From Marthasterias glacialis (Eukaryota > Echinodermata > Asteroidea > Forcipulatida > Asteriidae): a stretch of 64,000 nucleotides of DNA. This document shows positions 12,201 through 24,200 of this stretch, piece by piece. The stretch covers positions 9,410,629 to 9,474,628 of the forward strand of contig OU452228.1 of assembly GCA_911728455.2 (NCBI GenBank), in the 5' to 3' direction. Numbering within the stretch: position 1 is the stretch's first letter; each line of letters begins with the position of its first letter. The notes under the pieces were generated by a model. The model had not been told where the DNA came from and did no database searches. It saw only the letters and a list, made by a program, of their open reading frames with translations. A program made the translations under genes and the position numbers.

Positions 12201-15200
12201 GAGTATAGGGTCTCAGACGAACAAAGAGAAGTTATAGAATTATGTCAGTAGTGACTTATTGCATTATTTTTTTATGATTTTGGGTATTGATTATTGATTT
12301 ATGTTGTATAAGATTTCCTTTATTGGGGATTTATTGATATAGTGGTTTTAATTGGTGATTTTTATTGAATTCTTATTACTGATGACTTCTAATATATCGA
12401 AAGCAGTTTTTGAGCAACTCACCAGTGTTTTTGTTTCAAAGAGTCATCATTATTAATGTACATCTACTACATAATTCTCATTATTACCCGGGTGCAACAC
12501 ATGCATCTCTAGGTCTTGATGCAGATGAACAAACATCCTTATCCTAGCATGGAGGTTGTATAAACCCCAATCTCCCGACCCTATCCCCTCAGACCAAGCC
12601 TCAATCTTACCCTCTCTAAGTCTTGATGCAGATGAACAAACATCCTCATCCATGCAAGGGGGTTGTACAAACCCCAATCTTCCGACCCTATCCCCTCAGA
12701 CCAAGCCTCTATCTTACCCTCTCTAGATGAACAAACATCCTCATCCATGCAAGGGGGTTGTATAAACCCCAATCTCCCGACCCTATCCCCATAGACCAAG
12801 CCTCTATCTTACCCTCTCTAGATGAACAAACATCCTCATCCTAGCATGGAGGTTGTGTAAACCCAGTTACACCCCTCCACCACCCAAAACACTCTATCCC
12901 CTCAGACTAAGCCTGCATCTTACCCTCTCTTGGTCTTGACGTAGATGAACAAACATCCTCATCCTAGCATGGAGGTTGTATAAACCCAATTGCACCCCTC
13001 CCCCACCCCCAAACGCTCTATCCCCTCAGACTAAACCTGCATCTTACCCTCTCTAGGTCTTGACGTAGATGAACAAACATCCTCATCCTAGCATGGAGGT
13101 TGTATTCCTCATTGGAGCTCGGTGATTCCTCTTTCTGAAGAACAACTAGCGGCTTGTTGAAACCAGACTAATATAAAATCAGAAAAGTTATGTTTAAATT
13201 CACTTCTTAAAATATCATCAGAAGGTTAACTAGGAAAGGTGACAGGGAATATTTTGAAATACATAAATGAAACTGTGGAATTTCTTTTGACAAACATTCT
13301 GCAAAATTACTATTCAAAAACATATAAATATTATAGCCCTCACACCTGCAAATAGCTCAGCACATATATGGCAACCCCATTTGGGATAAATAAACAACAC
13401 GCCAAAAGTTAAATTCCAAACATTTAAATATGCAAACAGAACATCAATTCAAGATTAGACCGATCCATTAAGCACCACCCCATAACAAATTGACCAATCA
13501 CAGCATTGGCTTCATCAACACTGTACACATGGGCAGCACAATGTGCGTCTCTTCAATGCCACACTGCACGACATGAACATGCACGCTGTAAGTACATGCA
13601 CACACGTTTAAATTTTCCAATAGGATTTTATCGTGTCAGACTTTTGTCAGACTTCCAAGGCTGTGATTGGTCAACACATAAGGGTGCGGGGCTTAATGGA
13701 TCGGTCTATTGAAGGTAACTTTTATCTAAATATTTTAAAGCATAATGAAAATTATATCACTTTCCAAACCTATCACAAGAATATATATTTTTACAACTAA
13801 GGAATACAACACAACAGTTTTTCTCTGTCAATTTTAGCAAATCTCCAGTCGAGCCTACCCTGGTAAATTGGAGGACAAATTCACATTATTAAAAATGGTA
13901 GACATAAATGCTTAATTGAACATACAGCTTTTATTTTGAATGCCTGCAAATGAAATGGAATGCTAGAATTCTTAATTCGATTGACAGCATCAACTAAAGA
14001 GGCAAAATCAGTTTAATACGAATGAATGAAAGTGAAATTGGCTGCTTATTAAGTGACCATGAAAACCCACATTAAACTTCAACTGATGACTAAAAATATT
14101 ACTTGTAAAAACAACAAATATTAAGAGAAAAAGAAAATCATTCAGTTTGTTCATAACTTGATAGCGTGTCTAGCGCACAGGACTGGCAGTCAAGTAACCA
14201 AAGAAAGGGTTCTAATTCCGGTCATGACACTTGACCATAACCGCTTCTCATCACCCAGAAGTAAATGGGTGCCAGAGGGGGTAGAGACGGTTGATGTAAT
14301 TAATTAGCGACTTGTGTGCTGCATACTCATAAGGAGTTGAAACTGTTTCAAGAGTGCTTAGTGCCTGATGAACAATAATGTACAGGGATGAGATTTGATG
14401 AATGTGAAAATTCCTGAAAACTTGCTTGGTGGCCTGACTTCCCCCTTACCCTAGACCCGGAACCTTTCAGATGTTACAATTCAGGAGGTTTACAGACTCT
14501 ATGCCTCACCAGAAATACAACACTGCAGGTTTGGACAAATTGTGGACCATTTTTTTCTCCCTTTGGTGACTGCCTTACTTCTTTCAAAAAAATGTAAAGG
14601 CTCAAGGAGATTATGAGAAAATCCTGAGAAATCACATGCCTGAATGTGAGGCCCTTTGCGGGGCCTACTTGGCTTGAAAAGGTGCAAAACAATTACACGT
14701 TACACGTTATGAGTATCATTATTGTTATTCTGAAGTAAAATCAAAATGTCTAACCTTTCTTTTGAGCTTCCAGTACTCAAACACAAGGTCGACCACATCA
14801 AGGTCGTCCTTCATATTTAGATTTGTGCCCACTTCTTTTACTTTAGCGTACTTGTAGAAATCTTCTGTCACATTTTGAATCCTGCAGAAAAAAACAGAGG
14901 CAATTTGTGAAACTGGGAAGTATTAGGTCTGCCATGTTCTAGTTAGGGGCTAGCGCCAATTATCTGCATCAAAGCAACTTAACCGGAAATCCATTATCAA
15001 GTGAAGTACACAGGAAGCAAACAAAATTCCTTGCACATCCGCGAAATAAAATTAGTATGAGCACACATTTTTGGCTGAACTTAACCCTTACTTCCTAGGC
15101 CCACTTGCCCACAGGTGACCTCAATCCTCCACTACCCTCCAGTCAATGGTCACTCAACACCAATATGTTTGGACATGGACAAGATTGGTATGACTGGTCC

Positions 15201-18200
15201 AGTAATAAGCAATTGTTCTTTAGGACTGGTGTCCTTCATCCTCCAAAATAAGACAACTTCTTGAAGAGGATTTCGGAGGGTTAGGGTGCAGGATTTGATT
15301 TCAGATTTTAAGTGATTTGGCGATAGGTAATTGAATACAGAACTAAGAAAGCTTGTCAATAAACATGTTTTTGTCCATCACTCGCCTTATTGCACGCTCG
15401 TTGTCTTTCTCTTCTATAGATTTCTCTTTCTTCGGTGTCCCCGTTGTCGAGTTCTTTTGGGGTGTACCGTCCGTGTCCGAATCAGCGTTCCGTTTCTTGC
15501 TGTGCTTCAAACAGAAGGACTTGAAGAGAGAAAAACATTTTTAATTCAATGTGAAAAAACAACAACAACTAGAGATTTAGAGTTTGTGAACAAACTCACG
15601 GTGTTCGGCTCAATTACGTAATTGAAAACTTTAAGGTCAATATTGTGTGCAAGTTTTTTGTCTATTTGTGCTATGCTGACGGACGAAATATTTATTTGTA
15701 CTTTTTTGATCTTTATGCATGAAGGTTTGTCATATAAAACTCCAACTTCCGGTTTAATAGGAACTAAAGGTCAAATGGGGTCACACCTTGTGCATGGTAT
15801 CTAGAATTGTCAGAGAGCTTTAAATTGATGTAACAATTATTAATGTACCATGTTTCATTAATAAGATACATATTTTTGTTGTACAAACTTATACTTCCGG
15901 TTTCGACCGGAAGTGAAGGTCAAATGAGGTCACACTTTGTAAACATTTGCAGAATTGTCGAGGGGCTTTAAAATTAAGTAATTATATTAATACACAAATT
16001 TACGTAATTCAGAAACGATTTTTCATAAAAAACTACTACTTCCGGTTTCGACCGGAAGTGAAGGTCAAATGGGGTCACATCCTGTGTAAGATTTGTTTAG
16101 TACTTCAAGACCTTTCATATGGTGTAAAGATCATGTATGTAGCATGTATTATTCTTAAGATATGATTATTTTAGTATAAAACTTCAAGTTAATGTAATGA
16201 CGTCATCGATAACGTCATCATTCCAAAAAGTTTACATTGTCATGTACACACTGTGGTCTAGGTATATGGTAAGTTTCAAGTCCGTACATGCTTTATTTTT
16301 TGAGATAGCAAAATAAATTTTTTTTTGACCTCGTGTATTAGTTTCGTTGTGACGTAGCTATGACGTCATACATCACATAATTATCTAGAATGCTCTTGAG
16401 CTAAAAAAAATATTATTCATTAAAAGTTTGTCGATATTTTTAATCACTTAGGCTCTAGAGCCCAAAATAACATGATTTGTTACTTTAACTTCCGGTTTCT
16501 ACCGGAAGTAAAGGTCAAATGAGGTCACGGTGTGCATACAATTTGTCAAACATTACAAGACCTTTCATATGCACCAAAGATTTTGAATGTAGCATTTGCC
16601 GTTCTAGAGTTATGAATTTTTTGAATTATTTATTACATGGATGAAGGCTGCAGTATCTTTTTACATTGGAATTTTCATGTAAACAGCCACGAAGTGAAAA
16701 AATAACTGATAGTATACAACACTTAATTACATTTCAAAATAGTATTCATTTTGCCTTTTATCGAAACATTAAGCCTTGCTGCCCTCCATTTTGTTCGGCA
16801 TCTACGTGGTGTCAATAAAATAAAGAAGTGTGCGTCCATACAGGTTTGAGGGCGCTATTTCAAATTAACGGTCTTATTTTGTAAAAGCACTGTGTATGCG
16901 CCTCGCAGGTTCATTTCTTGGAAGCATGCCAAGGTTACTGTGCACGCATTACTGTTGTTGACACTACTACCGAGCAGCACTGTGTATATACTATACACAA
17001 CACGCAGTAAAATCCTAGAGTGCACACGCACGGGGGGGGGGGGGGGGGGGGGGGGGGTGGTAACTGTACAGACTCTATCGGCGATCGCGCTAAAAACGGC
17101 ACTTTTCACCTTAATATAACTTCGTTATGCAACGGCCAATTTTGTTAAAATTTTACAATTAGGCTTTTATAGTCGTTATCTATTACTAAAAAATTCAACA
17201 TGTAGTTTGCTTAATAACAATTTGAAATAATTTTTTTTTTATTTTTAAACTCGTCGTCGTAACAAACTGTAACATTTGATGACGTCATCAATGTAATATT
17301 TTCAAAGGTCATAAACTACATTTTATTTCGTACACTGAAACCAGGTCCAAATTCTGTTTCATATTGACTCCACAGCTTAAATTGTGACTTTTTAAGCATT
17401 TTTTGCTTCAACTTCCGGTTTGAACCGGAAGACAAGGTCAAATTGGGGTCATCTCTGTGAAACATTTAATTATTTTTTAAAGACCTTTCCGATGATGTAT
17501 AGATTGTAAAAATCCATTGTGTACTTCAGGAGTTATGATTTTTTGAATTATTTAACGTTTATTTAACGTCATGACGTCATCAATGACGTCATCTTTCAAA
17601 AAAATTAGCGGTTTCATCTACTCACTGATATCTTTGTACATGGTAAGTTTCAAGTTCATACAAGCTTAACTTTTTGAGAAAATTTGCGGACAAGTTTCGA
17701 CGACTAAGAAAGCCCAGAAAAAAAACAAAAAAACAGAACAATAACAATAGGTTTTCGGCCGCTAGCCGAACACCTAAAAAACACCAGTAACACTTTCCCA
17801 CTCATGTGCAATTCAACGCACTTCATCCATAGGCCTTCAGGCCAGTCAAAATAAATATGCGAAGGATTGTGAAATAAACTTTGAATTTCACTACAAAAGC
17901 TTCACATCAGGAAACCACAAATTAAAAATGAGGTACTTCCTTGTAAACATGGAAAATGGATCACTGAGTTTAAAAACACAGAGATTTTCTTTCAACATGG
18001 GTGCTTGGCATTGATATTTTTTGGTGTCCATGCTGTGGTTTTTCAATATGGTTTCACATAATTATAATCATGCAGCTAACTGCACCAGCTAGGAAGGTAC
18101 TCAAACCAGGCACTTGTGTATCTGGGAGAAGAAAACAAAACTAAACCAAAAAATCGTTCGGAAAGAATGACAGATTTGATTAAAAAGGTTCTTACAAATA

Positions 18201-21200
18201 CATGCGCACTAGTGAGAAGGCTAGTGAACTACTCAACAGTCAGGTTCACTGGTACACAGGTACTACAAAGTACCATACCTTCTATGCTAGTAACATGGGT
18301 TTCTTCTGTTTGTATAGCTGGTATTACGTGGAAACCCCATGGCTTGCGTACTGTGGACTTAGTCTCCGCAGTCTTCTGTGGTGTTTTGTGGAAATAGCAA
18401 GTTGGGCAGGAGAGTGCAACGATAGTTATAAAGCTAGTCCAAAAGGCGAGCGAAAAAAAGTTAAGGGAAACCTCTGTAATATGTGCAATGAAAATAGAAA
18501 GCTTATTAATTTGTACGGAAAATTTCTTAGTCAATCCCAGGATTGAAAAACACCACTTGAAACGCAAATACAAAGTTTCTAAGGTAACTGCATACGAGTT
18601 AGAAATTGCAACAACAAAAAATGTGTTTCATTAAGTCTTTTCTTTCACTTACTCTGAAACGAACTTCCACCTCGTCATCAAGGTATGTCTTCATGTCCAA
18701 GTTGTTCTGAAAACCACAAGTGACGTGATACGCGATTTTGCAGGTTTTAACCTATAGAGTAGAATAAGAAAGGTATTGGTTAAGAATTGACTCGTAAACC
18801 CAGTAAGAATGATTCAAGGGATACACTGCCTTCATATCTCTTCAAATTTGCTGTTTGGAATTGCTCCTTATCCTTTGAGTTGTTCATACAATAAAACACA
18901 GTGTGTGGTAATTAGTGAGTAGTGGTTAAAAAAAAACATAATTTGCCTCTCTGATATACTTCCAGTGGAACCACACTCTACATAGAAACATACAGTCAAC
19001 CATTTTGTGGAGTCAACAATTTTGGTTCTACAAAATGGTGGACCGTGTTCTGTCACAAAATTAAACAAAAAGCACACAATTTTAAGGGATATTTATGTGA
19101 ATCATTATATTCTACTTTTAAAATATCTTTCCAACCGTATTCATTCCATAACAAACAAATGTTTATATAGCCCAAAAGCACCTAATTCGAAGGCAACGTG
19201 TCCCTTCAGATGATATTTTAAATTTAAATTGTTGGATCAAAACTTCCAAAATTCGGACCTAGCATCTTCAACAAAAAGGTACTTATTAGGTGAACAAATC
19301 CATTAACCAAATGCAAATTGAACACTTGAAAATTGCTACCTACCGAACACTGTATACAAGCTCCCGTTCTCACCCTGCACAGATTGCATATCAATGCCCA
19401 GCGACTTCCCTGAAAAGAAAATGTTTAAAACATAGTAGAGCATTTGGTAATTTAAATTAACAGAAAATAAAGGTTTTTAATCTAGACCATGATTAAAACC
19501 ACCATTAATAATATAAGAATACAACCATTTATAAAACTTATATTTCCCAAAAGTCAGATATATATATATATATATCTGCATCTGAAGTGCTATAAAGTCC
19601 GCTCATACCTTCGCAACCTTCGTCACAAATTCGCAACAAATAATTCGCTCAAGTCGAATTGTGTTAAACAGTTTCAGAAATTCGCTGGGAATTTAGGAGA
19701 GTGAAGTCAAATTCGCTTCACGTTCCCATTCGTGTGAAGTATGAACCGGGCTTTAGTCTCAAGAAACTGCAGTTAAACCCCTGTGTTCAATAGGTATAAT
19801 GCCATATGCTCTAAGCTGTAAATTACTACTTCTCTTTTTCAGAAATTGCAAACACAAATTCTAGAAACGACTGCAGTAAAGGCATACACAAAGTTCGAAG
19901 CTGACTTCCAAATCTTTATTTTTGTCACAACTTGAACTCTCACGAAGGTCACTTTAAGGTAATGTGGTGTGTTGCAACCAGTACAAACAATGCCGATTTA
20001 AAGCCCCAGCTGAACATTGGTGAGATATCAAAAAACTACAAATGTTCACAGATTTACGTATGTTTTACATGGTATAAAGATATTGAAGGTAGAAAACTTC
20101 CCTTGAAATATTTCTGAATGAAGTGTTTTCGTTTTTGAATAAAAATTGAAATAAGATCCAAAACTAATTTTCTTCTCATGCGAGACCAAATCTCTGCCTT
20201 AGAATGCATACAAAAATGCTGAATGCATTTTTACCGTTTTCTCGCAAATGAAACAACGAAATGAGCTGAAATTTTCACAGGTTGGTATTATTACATATAT
20301 CTTGATTTGTGCAAAGAATGGAAGCATTTACAGTCAGTTTACCAATGTTGAGCTGGGGCTTTAATCGACCCTGCCAATACACTGGCTGAAAACTGAGCCG
20401 ATTAAGACACTTAGTGCAAAGCTGGGCTCCTGAACGTAACGTTACAGCAAAAATCACTTGCAAAGCGAGCAAAGTTTGTTGTGTTATTCTCTGATTTTTG
20501 TCGCCATTTAATTTCTCAACAATAAAAGGGCATATATGAAAGAGAATAAAAGAGAGGTGACTCCGTCATAATTGGCTGTTTAAAACCTGACAGTGTCGCG
20601 GCTAGGCGACAAAGGCCCTCGCCTTCAGCTTGGGCCCTTATCACATGGGCCACGACACTGACAGTTTTAAACAGCTGATTCGTGACCCCGTCGCCGCTCT
20701 TTTATTCCCTTCTTAATTGTGAAGTTTGGTGACCATCTTACCGGTATCTGGGATATCTTAGTGATGGGTTCCATTCTTTCCACACATCCTATGCTAACCT
20801 CTGGGATCCATAGAGCACAGCTTACATGGGCCCACTTAGTCCCACTCCTTTGTGACGGAAAAAAACAAAAACATACGTTATTACTTGCTCTGAGAAACAG
20901 TGATACTTGAAGGTTGGAAATTTAACGTGAGATTTGTGGGAATGGGGGAGAATCAACCATCAACAAAGACGAGGGGGCCTACAGATACAACAACATCTAT
21001 AATTAAGGCCACGCCCTCTACGGCAACCACAGCGTATAAATGAACAGAGAGGAAAGAGAACGAGGGGAAAGATTGCCCGGCAGCTAGAGGCAGTTCAAAT
21101 CCTATCAGCAACAGGTACCATAAAATAACACTCTTATCCCCAATGCAAAAAATTAACATCTATTATAATGGTTGTGGTACCTGCTGCTAGGATTCAAACT

Positions 21201-24200
21201 GTCTCTAGCTGTTGGGCAATCTCGGATGGTCTAGCTGGTAAGACATCTGCTCTAAAATGGCGGGGGGTCGTGGGTTCGAATCCCACCTGAGGATTATGCC
21301 TGTGAGGTTTTTCACAGGACTCGGTAAAGTACTAAGTATACAGTGCTTAACACACATCGGTGTATGGGAAAAAATCACAAATAACACTCTTATCCCCGAT
21401 GCAGAAATCTACTATAAAGTTTACAAGTATCATGCAAGACTGATGGGGGATTTTGTTCTAGAGTTTACAAGCAGCATACAAAAACGGAGGGGGGGTGGAA
21501 GATTGTTCCAGAAGTCAAGACCTCACCTTGTGCTTTTCATGGCTCCTCCTTTCACTCCACACAGCAAGCAAATAGGTTGAATACCAAGAGCACAGGTACG
21601 GCACATCCAGCACCCCTCAGGTACCTTCACAATGCCATAGCATGCCTGAATGTATACAAATAAACCACACAAACCATGACGTTCAGACTTCCGTTATTAT
21701 ATTAACCCTCCTACTCTTGGTCACATTTTCCAGCGAGTTGACCGACCATTTGAAACCATTCAACTGCACGGGTTATGACCAAAGATTATAGAGCGCCGTA
21801 GGCGCAAGATGGGGAACTCTGGCTGAAATGTGAAATCTCACTGAACGCCATTTCGGCAACTGACTCTATTAATACAACACTGATACATGCGGACCAGTGC
21901 AGACAAGGACAATTGCTATCAATGGGAAACACAGGCATTCACTTGCCGAAATGGCACCCATGCATATTTCACTTTGCAACAGTAGATAAAGGCCCAGTTC
22001 CCCATCTTGCGCCTACGGCGCTCTATAATCTTTGGCTGTGACACAACTGTGCACAGAACTAACTGTACATGTGTGTACACTGTAGATGCATTTACCATAG
22101 GATACCATATTGCAGGCTAGCATAGTTTATCTATCTTTCAAACCATAGTAGATGATATTGAACAGTCAGACAGTAGGAGGGCTAACAGTATATTTTTATA
22201 ATACATCATGTCTATCATAAATGACTTTTCAGCCGTCTAATTATCAGAGGAAAGCGGGTGAAAATTGTTAAGAATGATTTTATACAACGTGGCAAGGTAA
22301 CGTCCATGTCACGGGGCAATTTTTACGCACAACTAAGAAGCAACAAACTGCGCTACACGCAAAAGGAACAACTCAGTAGCAAAGACATTTTGTCTACCAG
22401 TGTCTTGAGCCGCGTCCACATCAAAGTCCCCCTGAAAACATCACGTCGCATTTCTGTAGCTCTAACACTAAAGAAAACCCTGTCAACAAAGGTACCTCTT
22501 AATGTGAACCACAATCGCTGGAGGTAACACCTCATTTCACACTTCAAATTCAGAGATCTTACCTGATGTACGCAGATGTCACACTTATCACAGAATACCA
22601 TCTCATTACCCTCTTCACAGTCGGGCTGTAAAGATAAATCAAACAAGTTAATCCTGCTTTTTCTTCTCTCATAAACATTTTAACAAAAACAAACAAACAC
22701 ATGATTGTTTCTAATAGACCACCTGCATACGCTGCCGTCAAAGGATGAAAAAGTGGGCAAGTGTACGCACCACGCACAACTCTTAACCTTTGAGCAAGTT
22801 CGTTCAAGGACCATAATTAAAACATTGTTCAACTAACTCTGATGGAACACAAGCTAGTCATCAATGGTTGAACTAGTGTAGTTGACGATTCACGATCAGC
22901 CTATCGAGGTTTGTCGCATCGCTGGTTACCAATAGCCATTTTAATATTACAGTGCAGAGAGGACCAGTTATCACAAAAACGAATAGTTCGCTAGCCGTTT
23001 GCACTTCAACTTCAGTGCGCATGGGCTACGCACGTCACGAACCAACCACTAGTTAACCATTGGTCCATGATCACTGATAGATCTTCCTTTGTCCTCAGTG
23101 AGGGCGCTGTTTGAGCTTGTAACAGCATAAGACCGAAAATATGCCACTGGCCATGAAATTATGACAAATATGGATGTACAAAACTAAGTGCAGCTTTTAA
23201 ACAAGTGGGAATGAATACTCGTTCATGTTTGATTTCCATAAAAATATATCAAATAGAAACCACATGCTGAATTGAAAAATATTTCATACTTTTAAGGTAT
23301 CATAAATATTTCACAAGTCCAAGTAATATTGCATCATAGAAATATACTGGGTATAGATGAGAGATGGGGACTATAAAAGCACAACAGACAAATGGGGTAA
23401 TTTATCAGAAAATACAAATACGATTCAAGAAGAGCGTGGGAAAAGTGTGTAGGAGAAAAAAGCAAAGTCATCATCATTTCTAAAAATTACATTCCATGAA
23501 ATAACCAAGCACATTTGCACAACACAAAATCATAAAATACAGATAATGCAATCTACAAACATAAAAAGCAAGCCAAACATTAAAATGTATTCGAGTAACA
23601 CAGGATAATAGATCATAAAATCAGAAAATCATATCAAATTAAAATGACAGAGTGTAACACACAATACCACCTACAGAAAAGAACAATAAAAATTCCATTT
23701 TTTTTTCAGCCAACATGTACACTTTGTAAACCGGATGCTGTTGTATTGTTCCTGACAATTCTGAACTTACCGCTCTGCATACATCACAGATGACATCATC
23801 ATCGTACTCAATACCTAACCCTTCCTCTGTCTGCATTGCATGCTCCATGTTCTTGTGGCACTGTAGAGACACAAGATAAACATTTGACAAGATTTGAATC
23901 GATGTCACAAATATCGGCAGTGCACTGGAGTGCCCAGGCCAAGTGATGGACTCAAGTTCCGGTGTTGTCAAGAGTGTGGGTTCGGTTCCCGGTCATGGCA
24001 CTTGGCGTCCTTGATCAAGACACTTTTATGCCGTAACTATTTTGTCCTTTGGATGGGATATAAAGCCGTAGGTCCTGTGTGTTGTGTAATGCACATACAA
24101 GAACCCATTACACTTATCGTCAAGAGAAGGGTTGGTTTCTGGCATGGTTTGCTGCAGATTGGACTGTCAACTTTGTAAAGCCTTATCATACAAGAGGCTG

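Noticed and set aside
15331..15621. Plus-strand open frames over JADE exon 11
   Set aside because: Antisense shadow of the real minus-strand exon, which carries the conserved SFCLKHS motif.
21212..21300. tRNA gene (A and B boxes, exact GGTTCGAATCC)
   Set aside because: The head continues into a conserved SINE body and tail, has several dispersed copies, and I could not fold a full acceptor stem. SINE, not a functional tRNA.
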